NCBI RefSeq assembly: GCF_000471905.2
Contig: NW_006497600.1
Span: 1,949,456 to 2,013,455 of the forward strand
Reading direction: 5' to 3'
Source: Amborella trichopoda
Lineage: Eukaryota > Streptophyta > Magnoliopsida > Amborellales > Amborellaceae
Length of the DNA: 64,000 nucleotides
The position numbers and the translations under genes were made by a program. Each line of letters starts with the position of its first letter. The stretch's first letter is position 1. Under the pieces are notes generated by a model, which was given only the letters and a program-made list of their open reading frames with translations, was not told the DNA's origin and searched no databases. Shown here piece after piece: positions 50,001-62,717 of the stretch.

Positions 50001-50586
50001 TCCTTGTTTCCTTGTCTCTTGTCTGTGACGTACCTAGAGAGAGACTGATGAAGCATAGGGTCATTGAGTACAAGGGTCCAAGGTGGAATATCATGCACAT
50101 GTGTGAAAATGGTAGAAACAATGTTTAAAAAATAGTGAGTCCACATGAAACTAAGGTACATGTCAAGCTCTATGATCCCTAGATTCTCCATGATCTTCAC
50201 TAGTTCCCACCAGTTATCTCTTGTTCTTTTTCTATTTCCAAAAATTTATCTCAGTGAATTGATGAGACGACATAAACTAGTTGGTGAGTAGTTCATCCCA
50301 CCAATCCGATTTCTAAAACACGGCAAAAAAGTATAACGTTTATATGCCATGCTAGTATTTTAGTTTTGACTTTGGTACTTAAGCAGCACATCCTCATCAA
50401 AATGTGAGACTTTCATAAGAGGGCATCACAGATGAACCATCCGTTATTGACATCAAATGGCTAAGGGCACATGCGAAAGATGACGTAAAGTCCTTTCCTT
50501 TGATAAAGCAAATCAAGGTGCAAATGATAATCAAATTATCCATAAACTAGTGGGCAAACTTTTTATACTTCCCCAAATGTATAAAG

Positions 50587-50961
50587 GAAAAAGTTTATAT
50601 AGAGCGTAAACAATCAAATTAGAGCCGACCTCAAAAATTTAATTGGAAGAGGTTGTTTTGATGCCCAAATATCCTCAAATTAATCATCTCGACATCAAGA
50701 TGCATAGACATGAGAAAACAAATGGATTTTAAGTTTTGGAAATAGTGGATCTTGTAATGCATCTTTTGGCCGTCAATTTTTAAGATTTTCAAGTGTTCAT
50801 AGATCTGCTTGATCTTAAACTAGCTTTAAATTTATAATTAGAGATAAACATATATTTTAAGACTATCACAAAGATTTCCAACATTGAAACCACATTTCTC
50901 GATACTATTTGGAGGTGCGCTTTACTTTGATTGTTTAGAGCCCCAGCTCTATACAAACTGT
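50587..50961 (+). mobile_element. Hairpin-tipped repeat element, copy 4
   Basis: The left end is aagtttatatagagcg followed by taaacaatcaaattagagcc. The right end, inverted, is cagtttgtatagagc then taaacaatcaaagtaaagc, giving terminal inverted repeats of about 40 bp. The right tip is tagagc-ccca-gctcta. The interior core is aatcatctcgacatcaagat. Its closest relative is the inverted copy at 63159. Confidence 0.8.
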
Positions 50962-51153
50962 ACCCATGTATAAAATATACTTCCTACTATCCAACCGCCA
51001 TTCTAAATGGATGATTGAGATGACCTTAATCACAATGTCACGCTTCTACACTATTATAATTTTAATGTTTTTTCTACAAAACATTTTAACATCAATTTTT
51101 TGGGTGTCCACTCCTCTCTTAAACTTGAACCTGTAAAACATATAAAAACAAAC

Positions 51154-51646
51154 GAGCAATGATTTCATGCAATGGTTGCATCATAATATAATGCAACGAC
51201 CTTCAAAAACCATGTTATGGCCATTTGTTTGATCCAAAATTTGAAATATACATTCTTTTCATTCTAATGAACAATCAAAGAAAAGAAAAAAAATGAAAAC
51301 ACAACCTAGAAAGTATTTGTTTAGCTCAATTAATATAGGCCGTTCATTTTGGTGAGATGCTTAGATCTAGGCCTTAGAAGGATTTTTTCATTTTGCAATC
51401 TTTTTGGATGACTTTATTATCATTAGATGAACAATGTTAAAAAAGGAAAAAACGACTGTGAGTTTATAAAAGCTAAGATCTTGAAATTCACCAAATGAAT
51501 GGTCTCTATTCGTTTTTTTGGATTGATAATTGAGATGAAGAGAGTATGTGTGCCAAATTTTGGGTCATATAAATAACATAAACATGATTTTTTAGAAATG
51601 TCGTTGCATTATAGTATGATGCAACTGTTGCATGAAATCATTGCTC
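51154..51646. mobile_element. MITE with about 45-bp terminal inverted repeats
   Basis: The left end begins gagcaatgatttcatgcaat and continues through cataatataatgcaacgac. The right end is its inverse with few changes (gtcgttgcattatagtatga to gaaatcattgctc). The 9 bases outside are aaaacaaac and aaaacaata, a possible 9-bp target duplication (7 of 9), which would fit a Mutator-like element. The 493-bp interior has no frame. Confidence 0.85.
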
Positions 51647-52039
51647 AAAACAATATTATCAATAAAAAATTGAGCAAAATACCTCAAAAAGTTTTAGAGG
51701 TATTTTGATGATTATATTTTACCGAAAATACTTTTAATATTTATTTTAGATGCACCTCATTGAAATTGTGGCATGTACCACTTTTTATATTCATATAATT
51801 GTTAAAAATAAAAAATAAAATACTTAGAAGTCTCGGATCTAAATAAAATGGTTAGATCAAAATTGGACCGCTCATTGAGGGGAGTATATATCTTCCATAT
51901 AGTAAGGTAAGCGTAGAAACCTTTCCCTCAATTAATGGGGTCATAGATATGAGAGGCTCTTAAAGCCATTACACGTACATCAATTTTATGGAGCTAAAGA
52001 GAGGATCACACTATCTACTTGTTCCCTCTAATAAATCTG

Positions 52040-52460
52040 AAGATAAGGTAATTTTAGGACCCAAGATTTTGGGGACGTAACCTCTTGAGTCAAAAATAAA
52101 ATAAAATAAAATTAAAAAAAAAGAAAAGAAAAGAAAAGAAAGAAAGAAAGAAGGAAGGAAAGAGGAGAAAAAAAGAAAAAGAGAAAAAAAAAAGAAGAAA
52201 AAGAAGAGGAGGCAGAAGAAAAGAGCAAAAAAAAGAAAAAAGAAATGCAACGTGCCTAAGAAAAATAATGTTCCCAGGTCGAACAAGGAACATCCAGTTT
52301 TGGAGGGAAAGATGTAACAGTTGAAGAACTTGAAATTTAGTTTTACATTTGAAGATAGTCATATGATACTTCTTAGTTAGATCCAAACATTTAATTATAA
52401 AGAAAACCAAAAAATATCTCTTTTGCCCGAGGGAGTTTATGTACAGTGCAATCCCAGGGG
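52040..52460. repeat. A-rich tract plus dispersed repeat copy
   Basis: A polypurine AAAGA/AAAGAA tract (52096-52250) is followed by a copy of the repeat seen at 3125, 4080 and 22840: aggtcgaacaaggaacatcc, ttttggagggaaagat, and tgcccgagggagttta then gtacagtg. Frames over the purine tract give Phe/Leu/Ser strings only. Confidence 0.7.
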
Positions 52461-52689
52461 ATCATGCTATAGAGGATGGTAACGGAGAGGGGTCGCCACA
52501 CGATCGTGGTCAATGCCATTTCGAGGGTCCCACATAATTTTTTCTAGGAAAATTGTTGCATGTGGGTCCAACCCGTATTTTTAGATATGCGATTCGGAAA
52601 GCGTAAAGCATGAATTTAAAAAACGGATGCAAGTTGGTGCTCTATCTAAAAACAATGGAACTGTCCAAATGTTTTGTTATTAAAACTAT

Positions 52690-52860
52690 TATTTATGGTT
52701 TTTTAAAATTTATTCATTTTTTTCATATTCATGATCTCCATATTAGATTACATGTTTTTCAAAATTAAATCCAAAAATCCATCTACAAAATAGTTTTATT
52801 AATTAATAGGCCGGCATTTTGCATATACGGGCTAGGGTGCATAGAAACCGGGTCCTTTTC
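52690..52860 (+). repeat. Repeat shared by the CCT1 and fibrillin upstream regions (copy 2)
   Basis: The order is attcatgatctccatattag, attacatgt, gcatatacgggct and aaccgggtcctttt. This matches the minus strand of 42767-42960. Confidence 0.7.
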
Positions 52861-53057
52861 TCTATCACCATCCATTTATTTTATAGACGGTGACAACACT
52901 ATAAGGGCCGAAATTTGTATGATCCGTTGGATTATGCTATTGGTCCTTAAATATTTGCAATTTTTACTCGAGTAAAAGAACAATGCTCCTGCAGAATCAC
53001 ACTATCCAGTATACACGCTTCAGGCAGGCACGACAGTTTCCTCATCTCTTATCTACG

Positions 53058-53066
53058 TTATATATC
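53058..53066 (+). promoter_or_regulatory. Probable TATA box of the fibrillin gene
   Basis: ttatatatc lies 54-62 bases before the start codon, followed by a CT-rich leader. The spacing suits a start site around 53090. Confidence 0.5.
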
Positions 53067-53119
53067 CATTGCCGCTCCCCCCTCTCTCTCTAAGTTTCAA
53101 ACGCCCACTCTCTCTCTAG

Positions 53120-55224
53120 ATGGGTTCGGTGCAGCTCCACTATGCTTCCCCCACTTTCTCTCTCCTCACCCAACCACCCATATTCCCAACTTCCAGAAAA
53201 CCTCTCTCTCTAAAACCCCACATCAGAAAACCCATTCAATTCTCCTCATCCACTTCCAGCAACGAAATCTCACTAGCAAAATGTGATTTACTGGGATTAA
53301 TCTCAGACCAAGAGAGAGGAATCAAAACAGAGGGAAATGTTTCAAAGAGATCAGAAATCATCAGAGCAATTGAAGCATTGGGTTTTCATGGACGAAACAT
53401 GGTTACCACAAATGATTCTCTCTCTGATACATGGCGCATGCTGTGGACTACAGAGAAAGAGCAATTGTTCATTATACGCTATGCTTATCTCTTTGGAACA
53501 AAGGCTGGAGATGTGTTGCAAGTGATAGATTTGGAGAATTCATTTCTCAACAATGTCATTACATTTCCACCTTCTGGGGTGTTCTTTGTAAGGTCGGATC
53601 TCAAGGTTGCTTCTCCTCAGAGAGTGAATTTCAGGTATGAAATCTTTTATCTTATATGGGTCTCTCTCTCTCTCTCTCTCTCAAATGCCCTATCTAGTTT
53701 TTTGTTTTTTTGTTTAATAATTTCTCTCTAGTTTTTTGTGTATTTGTTTGTATTGGTATGAGTTGCTTTATGACCCAATTTCATATTGACGTTTTTTGTT
53801 TTTGTTTCTGTTTTTGAATAGGTTTACAATCATATTGATGTTTTTTATGCTCATAGATTGAAATTAAGATGAAATTACTTGTCTTCCATGCTCTTTCTCT
53901 CTCTTTCTCATACACTTCCGCTCTCTCTCTCTAAAACACTCCCTAGCTCTGTATTTCTGTTTTCGGGTACTGCTTTTATGCTATGAAAGCAAAATTTCTC
54001 TTTTAATTGAACTTAGGCAATGCTTTTGGTTATAGTCTTTGTTGGAGTATTTAAAGACTATTTTTTCGTTGTTTTTGTGTGTGGGTCTTCGTAATTTACA
54101 GTTAAGCCGGAAGTCTTTTAATTGTTATTGTTTGATTGGGTGTCAATTTAGTAATTTGTTGATTTTTTTAAGTTCGATTGAATTTCATAGAATGCCGATT
54201 TGTTCTGGTAAGCTGTGGGGGAAGATGGAAACCTTTCAGTTGCCAATTTCGATTTTTCTTCTATCTGTTTCTCATCATTTGATTGTTCGAACTGGTTGCA
54301 GATTTACGGGTGCAGTTCTGCGAGGTGCTAATTGGGAATTCCCTTTGCCACCTTTTGGACAAGGGTGGTGAGAAATCCTCTCTCTCTCTCTCTCTCCTTC
54401 TCGCTCTCTCTTTGTTTTTTTGAGAAATATGCCACAAGGTCTGCTTTTCTAGTCTCAGCTGCAACTTTTTATGGGCAGAAAAATTGATATAGCCTTGAAT
54501 TGATTTATCAAAACACAAGGGCTATCCTTTACTGAACTTTAACTCATTGCCTTGCCTTATTTAAATTACAGCATTGCAATTTCATGTTCGTTGCAATGTT
54601 GTTAAAATTTAATTCTCTCTTCAAACGGTAGAATCCATATCTGTGAAACTGTTGCATAAAAGCTATGCGTCCTTTGAGGCTGGCATTTCCTCCCAAGAGT
54701 GGGTGATTCCTGTTCAGAACTTGTTTCCTCTGTTCTTTCCCTAGTGTTTTTCTCTACTTCCATTACTAGGCCAAGTTAAACAAGGTTCACCTAAGCAATC
54801 TTATATGCTTCCATTCTACTTTTAAAGTTTCCTATAACTACACATTATCCTAACTTATGGATCTTCTTGTGCTACCAAATCACTCATTATGACAGCATTT
54901 CATGATCTTCATCACACTCTCTAAATGCCGCCATTATTTATTTTCCTTTTTGTCCGCACCAGTCTTAGATTTTAGGGGCTGATGGATGCACTATCGCCAC
55001 TTTTTTTAATGATGTTTTCTCTAATTTTACTGTTTGTTGAAGCCATAACAGATTGGAATGCTCATTTTCTTTTGCTGTAATGAATAAGCCTTTAGTTGCT
55101 TGACCTGCAATTCCATCTATGCAGGTTTGAATCCATTTATTTGGATGATGATATTCGAGTTGTAAAGGATATCCGTGGAGATTACTTAGTTGTTGATCGT
55201 GCTCCCTATAACTGGAAAGAATGA
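53120..55224 (+). CDS. PAP11: Plastid-lipid-associated protein / fibrillin, PAP11 (FBN9) type
   Basis: Three exons, 53120-53634, 54302-54367 and 55125-55224, all GT-AG, give 226 aa. The N-terminal 50 or so residues are Ser/Pro/Lys-rich without acidic residues, as in a chloroplast transit peptide. The mature part has ISDQERGIKTEG, TWRMLWTTEKEQLFIIR, FGTKAGDVLQVID, NNVITFPPSGVFFVRSDL, SPQRVNFRF, PLPPFGQGWFESIYLDDDIR and DIRGDYLVVDRAPYNW, the full run of a short PAP/fibrillin domain. Fibrillins are lipocalin-like proteins of plastoglobules, thylakoids or stroma that bind or organise lipids. The closest remembered relative is Arabidopsis PAP11 (At4g00030), 212 aa, whose specific role is unknown. 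The start is the first ATG after the CT-rich leader. It is divergent from CCT1 across the copia locus. Confidence 0.92.
53645..54410. repeat. CT microsatellites in fibrillin introns
   Basis: CT runs lie at about 53659-53682 (intron 1), 53888-53934 (imperfect) and 54376-54412 (start of intron 2). They explain short Leu/Ser-rich frames nearby. Confidence 0.85.
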
Positions 55225-58200
55225 AAATGTTTATAAAGGTAGGATTCATGGTCTCCTTGTTCTTTTTTTTTATTCTTTTTATTTTTAAGTGTTAAAAAAA
55301 AAAACATTGAGGTCAAAATTACAACCAGTGGAATATACAAAGAGATGTATGGTTTCCTTGTTTATGTTCTATCCTTTTCGTACTATTTTTGTTTGTACTT
55401 TTGATAAATGTGAAAGCTTGATGGTTCCATTGTTGTTGGTAACCACAACATGTTTTCCACTTACTATTTTTCTTTAACTGACATAAATTCATAAATGAAT
55501 TATATCATCTAATATGTATGGCTTTCACATGTTTCCCATTCTACACGTGCAATAACTAATCATCAAGGTTTTGTTGGGAATACCTGAGCATACTTTTTCC
55601 TTCCATTTTCTTCTATTTACAATTGTTGATTGGTTCTCTTGTTGCAATATAATCTATAGCATATTTCTCATGCCTCGATTGCCTGACATTCTCCATGATC
55701 AAGGGTTGATTGGCTCTGAAAGACGTCTCATCTAGACATTCTTGTGAATTACTTTCATTTTTCATCTATTTGGACTTGAAATGACACTATAGCCAAGCAG
55801 TGAGTGTACTGTTGGTCATTTTTCGAAAGAGACACGAAACATTTTGTCAGGTTTGCAGCCCTGCACTAGCATTATCCATATATATTTACAATTTCTTGCG
55901 AAGCACATTTGCAGACAGAATCTATGCGGTTCATTAGCATTCATTTCATGAACTATGGATTCTATGCGTTCCTACTTGATTATGGGCAGTACATGTTTCA
56001 AGTATAGATCAAAGCAGAAGCTTGTTGTGTTAAGTTGCATAGATGCATTATGAAATGCAGAGAGGTATAGGGTGGTAAATAGCAGAGGTTGTTTCACCTT
56101 CCTTGGGCTACGAAGTTGATTGGTAGGCTTGGGATATGTAGGTAGTAAGGCATGAGAATAGTTGCTTCTATGTAGTTGTTATCTACAGCTTGTTTGTTGC
56201 ACATTCCTTTCTTAATTAGACTGATATTTTGACCATGTCAATTTTTTGAATCGTTGATGCGCATTCACTACTGAGGGCTCAAAAATACCTTTCGGATAGG
56301 GTGCAAGGAGCATCATGGAGTGGCTGGTCTAATCTTCTGGTTATGAACCTATTAAAGTTGTTATGGATCTTGATCTTTCTTTTTTTTTGTTTTGGTAGAA
56401 ATAGTTGTTACGGATCCTGATCATATCAAGTCTTCATTTATTAGGTACAAATGACAAAACAGCTCTAAAATGACAAACTTGTCCCATGCCTCAACATTAA
56501 ATGGTCAACATATGTCATAGTGGTTTTTGGCTAAAGCTTATGAAGAAATAGTTGCTTTTTGCAAATGGTTTTTTAGTCATTCTTTGAAACTAACAAGATC
56601 CATAAATTGGGGATGCAAATAAGATATATATGGTATCAAACCATGTTTAACTAGTCTTCATATGCTTTGTTTTTAGAATTGGAAGGATTCACGAGGCAAT
56701 CCCTCCTCATCAGATTCAATGAGTGGGGTTTGGTTTTGAATTTTGACAATGCAGGGGGCAACAACCTCTCATAAAGTCTTACTTTCCCTTGCTTTGAAAT
56801 GTTGAGGTAAATTTTGGATTGCTTTGAAATGTTGAGGTAAATTTTGGAGAGTAAGTTCTTTTTCAAGGACATAGTATCAGTGATTATTCTAAGAACTGCA
56901 CAAACTATTTTAAATATTTTGTTAGAATATTGCTTAAAATATTGAGTTATTTTCGGGCACAATCATCCTAAATTTCACCGCAAACCATTTTGCATCAATA
57001 AAATTACATTGTAAAAATCTCAAGATTCCTAATGGATGTTGTTATTTTGTTAGAATACTTCTTAAAATATTGAATTATTTTCAGGCAAAACCATCCTAAA
57101 TGTCACTGCAAACCATTTCACATCAATAATATTCCAAAGTAAAAATCTCAAGATTCCTACTTGTAATCTGTAATTAAATTTTCTATGTTTGTAAGTTCAT
57201 CAAAACTTTTAATAATTCACCTTCCATGTTATGCAAACCATGATATTCTTGCATTATTGATTTTAGGGAAATTGATCAAAATAAACATAAGATATCAACT
57301 ATTCAGCATTTAACCGATTGCTTTTTATTAAGTTTAAAATGCCCATCAAAACACACTTATCCTTGAGTTTGAATAGTTGAAAAGGGTAATTTTGAAAAGT
57401 TATGTGTATTTTGATAAATTTTCCTTGATTTATTCATCCCACTTTTCCAATGGTTTCGCAACATTTTACAGCTGTTTTGGTCACTTCATTTTTTTTTCCA
57501 ACCAGGATTGGTAGGATAGTTTAAGAGAGGTCAGTATTGGTTTGTCTAACTCCATAATGGAAACAAATGCCCTTTCAGAACTTATAAAACCCGAGATGGT
57601 GGTCTGAAGAAATCTTAAAGAAGTGATTTTAATCTCAGGAGCCATGGGAGCACAGATACCCTCAATGAAATTAAGATGACGATAATGTTGGTGGTTCAAC
57701 TTTTGCAAGATGACTGCTAAATTCTTTTTACATTGTGGCCAAACAGCCTAGGATGGCCTGATTCTCTTTCTTGACTTGTGTCAGCTGCAACTAGCTACAA
57801 AGGGCATATCAAGGAATTGTCAAATTTGTAGGGTATTTTGGATATTTGTGATATAATCCTGGTTTTAAATAGAAGTACCTTCATGGGCCTCCACAGATGG
57901 TTGGTACATGGTAGTTTGCATACCAGCTAGAACCCTTTTTTGCTAAGACTTTATTCCTCCCAGCAGAAATTACAATCGTGCCCCTCCATCTTTGAGAACC
58001 TTCCATTATGCCCTGAAATAATTTATTATCAGAAACACCTCATTATGCATGTATGCATACAGAAATCAGCCATGATGCGCTTTCATGTTTCTTATTTTCT
58101 TGAACTGCTTGGAGCTAATCTATTGAAACAGCAGTTTTCTCCAGAAGCAACCAAGATACATGCATGTTTATGAGGGTCATTTTGGTCATTTCACTATATT

Positions 58201-58311
58201 TTTGAGGGCCCCATCTTGCTCCACTCCTAATTGGGAAAATGACTGAATTCTCAACTCCTACAAAAATTCAGAGGACCCAATGTTTTTTGGTCATTGGGTT
58301 GGAGGGAGCCT
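55225..58311. other. Spacer between the fibrillin and PHD genes
   Basis: Holds the fibrillin 3' UTR and the PHD-gene promoter. No other gene is seen. Two sets of tandem copies are present: a 28-bp unit twice at 56791-56848 (gctttgaaatgttgaggtaa plus attttgga), and a unit of about 117 bp twice at 56917-57161. Confidence 0.65.
56917..57161. repeat. Tandem pair, period about 128 bp
   Basis: Both copies run from ttttgttagaata through caaaccatttt/ca and catcaataa to aaaaatctcaagattccta, with scattered substitutions. Confidence 0.9.
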
Positions 58312-58329
58312 ATGTTTGCATATGGAGGC

Positions 58330-59269
58330 ATGCTCTTGATGGATCAGCATCATCCCTCTACCATATGTTGTATGTGCGGTGATGTTGGTTTCCATGACCA
58401 ACTCTTCCTCTGCACCAGGTGTCTTGCTCGATATCAGCATTCGTAAGTTCATTTTCATATTAATCATCATCGTCACCATCTTCACCATCTTCACCATCAC
58501 TGCGGTTATTATCTCATCTACCTTTGTCTTGATCACCAGCACTACCACCGTCATTTCTGGCACTCTTCATGACCATAATTGTATCATCATGACCACACCA
58601 CTATGACACAACTATTACCAAATGCTTGGTTTGTAATTGCAGGGTTGGTTAACGATCCCGATCGTAGTGCCATCATCATCACCGTATCCATAGGCCTCAT
58701 GATCATTGCTAGTGCGACTAACACCACCTCTAAAACTATCATCATCATATTCACACCATCCAACCCATGAAACTGTTTTCATGTTAACTTGAACTTATCA
58801 TCGTCTTCATGGTCACCATTATCTGTGAAACCCTTCTCACTACCACCTACATAACTTTTTCCTTGCATTTTCTGTATTTATCAGGATTTTGGAGAAAAAT
58901 TCTGTCATTTGTATTCCATTTGCCATTTTGACAATAAATTCATGTCATCTCTCTCTCTCTCTCTCAAGCTATCTTTCCTGTGATAATATAAATTTTGATG
59001 AATATATGATCTTTAGGTATTGTAGTAACTATTATGGTGAACCAGAGGCATCAGGAGTTTGCGACTGGTGCCTAAGTGAAGAGAGAGGCAGAGATTACAA
59101 GTTGCATTGCCGGAAAATGGCCAGGAAAGAAGCCAGAATATCTGTTTCTGGCCATGAGGTGAAGCAAGAGGATGAGTATGCACATGATAAGAAGAAGAAT
59201 GGGGGGGCAATGTCTTCTACAAGGTCCAACAATCGTCGATACAAGCTTCTCAAGGATGTCCTTTGTTGA
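58330..59269 (+). CDS. Small PHD/RING-like zinc-finger protein of the plant YKLLKDV-tail family
   Basis: Two exons, 58330-58442 and 59017-59269, are joined GT-AG through a Ser codon and give 121 aa. The zinc ligands follow a Cys4-His-Cys3 PHD order: C13-x2-C16, C28-x2-C31, H37-x2-C40, C53-x2-C56, with the text CCMCGDVGFHDQLFLCTRC and YCSNYYGEPEASGVCDWC. A basic, charged low-complexity stretch follows, and the protein ends RRYKLLKDVLC, a tail I remember from a conserved family of small plant PHD proteins. PHD fingers usually read histone tails; the role of this family is not established. In-frame ATGs at 58312 and 58339 are equally possible starts. An unseen upstream exon cannot be excluded. 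Confidence 0.82.
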
Positions 59270-59317
59270 TCTTGACAAGATTATCCATGTAACCAGGTCT
59301 TAGCCACCTTTCATACC

Positions 59318-59389
59318 CAAGAGAGAGAGAGAGAGAGCCTGCTGTTTGTTAAGAGTAAAGTTGAGAGTAAGAGCATGCTTTGTTAAGAA

Positions 59390-59441
<52 letters not shown>

Positions 59442-59705
59442 TCGTTGGGTTGGTGGCAGAGAGAAGAGAGAGAGAGAGGAGGGGAGAGTGTGTTGGGTTG
59501 GTGGACGTAAGTGGTACGTAGGTAGTAGTAGTAGTAGTAGTTAAGTTAACTTTTTCGTTTTCGTTTTTCCGTTTTTTTGNNNNNNNNNNNNNNNNNNNNT
59601 TAACTTTAACTTTAACTTTAACTTTAACGTTTAACTTAACGTTAACGTTAACTTAAGTTAAGTAAGTAAGTAGTATATATATATATATAGTATGTGTGTG
59701 AGCTA
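59318..59705. other. GA microsatellites and a second assembly gap
   Basis: GA runs (59318-59336, 59397-59439) precede gta/tta triplet text (59518-59579), a 20-N gap (59580-59599), then ttaactttaac repeats and a short (TA)n run (59672-59689). The unusual triplet and pentanucleotide text hugging the gap is probably assembly noise, as at 29706-29808. Confidence 0.75.
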
Positions 59706-61589
59706 ATTTTTATGATCAAAAGTCAATAAACGAGGGAGATAAAAGATGAGGGGATATATTGAAATCTTTAGGGGTTTTTTTCTACTGTTTGAAAGAAAAA
59801 CGGAAGGAAGACCTATATGAAATAATACGAGGAATTAGGGTTCTATACGAAATTTTTCCACAAAAAAACTCATATTTTTTGATAGTGTTAAATCTACACC
59901 TTTCAAATAAGATGGGTTATGTAGACTACTTCATGTTTTACAAGTAAGTTTGCAACCTTATATAAACTTTTTACTTAGCAAACCGGGGAATAATAATACG
60001 TTGGCAAAAAAAAAAAAACCTGTGTTTAAATCTATTTTTGGTACTAGAGGCCAAAAATTAGGGTAAAAATTTGGACCACCAAAGATTGGGTAAGTTAAGA
60101 AATTATGAAATTTCAAATTTAGTTAGAAAATGGAGCAAAAAACTTGGATATGTATATATGACTGAAGTTACAATTTGCATTGAGGCATGCAATGCAATCA
60201 TTTTATTGCAATAATACAATATAATCAAATAATTTCATGCTATGGCTTGGTAGCATTTAAAGTCCTACTTCATGATTTTTTTTTGTCTAAATTTTCAATA
60301 TACACAACATTATATGCGTCCTTCGTTATTATAAGGCAAAATATATAATTCTATTAGGTACAGACGATAAAACAATAACACTAGATAACAATGAGACCAT
60401 TTACTTTTGATACAAGGAGGTCACAATTATACTTAGCAAGTCTCCATTTAAAACACGATTTTTTAAAAAACTCGTGAATTTTTTTAAATCCATTAAGAAC
60501 TCCGAGTTTTCCAAATGATCTTCAAAGACTTGCGTTTTTTAAATATTATTTTCCCAAAAAAAACTTCTTCAAAAAATCTTCTTCCCTATAACTTCATTTC
60601 TTTTTTGATTTAGTACCTTCGAGTTCTCGTTTAGAGACAAGTGCATTAAAGTAGGGGTAAATTAAGAATCTTTACTTAATAAAAATTTTCATAAAAGTTT
60701 TTACCAATATGTTTCCAAAAAAACATGCAACAGATTCTCCAAAGACAATATATCAAAACAATTGTATACCTCAAAATAATAGTTAGAGTTGAAAGAAGAG
60801 TAACCCAATGAAAAAAAAAATTTCTCTAAACATTATTGTCTTCATAAAATGTAAGAGAGAGATTCAATGAACTAAAAAATTTGGCAGCTAGGAATTCATG
60901 GGAACTTCAAATATTTGGACTTGCTTAAGCATTTCGTTGCTTACCTTCTGCATGTAAAAGTTTGATTAATTTCAATCACCGTTTTAACTTTTTCTATTTA
61001 ATTAGTGTATACGACATAGTAATTTGGATGGACAACTATTTTACATTTTGGATTTTTGTGTTTTAGTTAACTGCAATCCTATACTGAAGGTTATTTATTG
61101 TTTTTTTCTTCAAATAATAATCCCATAACTTGGGCTACTATTCATGTTGATTGTTAATATAGTTCTTGTGTTTAGTATTGCTGTAGTTATTTTATTGTGT
61201 GCTCTCAATAAATCTATCATATTTTTGTGTCGTGACAACAAAATAAACATTATTGTTGTATTTATTGAAAGTTTAGATAAAAAATTGGCAGGTATTATTG
61301 TGATGATATAATGTATGGATATAGAATATAATACAATGGTTTTGATGTATTCTTACAATAACCACAACTCATAATCTCACATTTTATTATTTTTATATAT
61401 CTGATTTTTTCGACCTGTTTTTTTGAGTCAAATATGAAATATTCACGATTCTCTAACTTACCTAATTTTTTACAATCCATATTTTTTACCCGATTTTTTA
61501 CATCCAACTTTTTGGAGCAAAACCGATTTATCAACAATATTTTGGTTTGCCCATATATTATTATTCTCCGACTTGCTAACTATAGCCAT

Positions 61590-61775
61590 AACTAAGTTAT
61601 TGTCATTTAGATTTGAAATTGGGTGGTTAAGGATGTGTCATTATTTGGATACAGAGTTCAAAACAAAATTTTTTGAATGTTATGATGCACTTTCATTTTT
61701 TAGATTTCACATTCAATGGTTGAAAATGATAGATCTCCTGTACCAAAAATAAATGGTCTCATTATTTACAATCCC
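61590..61775 (-). repeat. Dispersed repeat copy (aaggaggtcacaat family), inverted
   Basis: On the minus strand it contains aataatgacacatccttaac, cacccaatttcaaat and aatgagaccatttatttttg, matching the order at 12060-12235. Confidence 0.68.
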
Positions 61776-62567
61776 ATAACAATAACAACAATTCAAAGCA
61801 TAGGATCATTGTAAGGACAAAAAAAAAAAGATCCTAAGAATTAGATTGCAATCGACAAAAACTAAATGAGTAATAATATTCTATTCAAATTTTTGTGTTG
61901 TGTGCACTACCTAACAAACAAATAACCCAAAAAGGTGAAATTTAATCAAATTTATTCGTACCAGGCGAAAATAACAAAGCATTATTTGTTCTAGTAATAC
62001 GTTCAAACAATGATTTAAAACCAGGTGATTTGGACGGGGAATCACTTATCATTGGAAATCAACCAAGATTGATCCGGCCTTCTTTTTTGATTCCTTTCTT
62101 TTAAAAAAAACTTATTTAGTGTTTTCTTACTCCTCCATGAATCCCATCCCATAAACCTCTATTTTTATTTTATTTTATTTTAATATTTTTGTGGATCACC
62201 GATTTAGACTGATCTAGACTGCTAATTTGGTGATCCAACACAGGTGGATGATCCAGCTAATAGACCCAGATTTTGAAAAACCATGTGTAAGCAAGCCTGC
62301 ATATTGGAACCCCAATCCTAGTTCAATTCCTAGTCATCTAAATCTTCAAATATTTGTTTTTTTTACCAATATGAATAAACTTTATTAATGAAAGGAAATT
62401 ACATTGATGAAATAACATCAACAGCGAAAAAAACATCCCTTTTTGCGAGAGTGTCAACTAAATCATTAGACACACTATACATATGATGAAAGGAATTCCT
62501 CAAAGACTCCACCAAGTCTAAGACTTGAAGCCAAACCGACAAGGCACTCTTTGTTCTCTCTTTTCCT

Positions 62568-62717
62568 CTTAGCAATGATGATGTTTTTGGTTTAGACCCA
62601 GTCATCTAAAAGGTAGTGATCTCATGCAACGGTTGTATCATTTCTTTTTAGCAATGATGATGTTCTTGTTTAGACCCAATCATCTAAAAGGTAGTGATCT
62701 CATGCAACGGTTGTATC
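62568..62717. repeat. Tandem pair of about 79 bp ending in a MITE end sequence
   Basis: Two copies share tagcaatgatgatgtt, tagaccca-tcatctaaaag and tgatctcatgcaacggttgt. The tail of each (ctcatgcaacggttgtatca, then taatataatgcaa in the second) matches the terminal repeat of the MITE at 51154-51646. Confidence 0.85.

Noticed and set aside
52011..52410. Phe/Leu-rich minus-strand frames that mimic a membrane protein
   Set aside because: They are translations of an AAAGA polypurine tract next to a dispersed repeat.
58379..58606. 75-aa hydrophobic plus-strand frame and its antisense Met-rich partner
   Set aside because: They come from CATCAT/CACCAT-type repeats in the intron of the PHD gene and use a different frame from the conserved finger.
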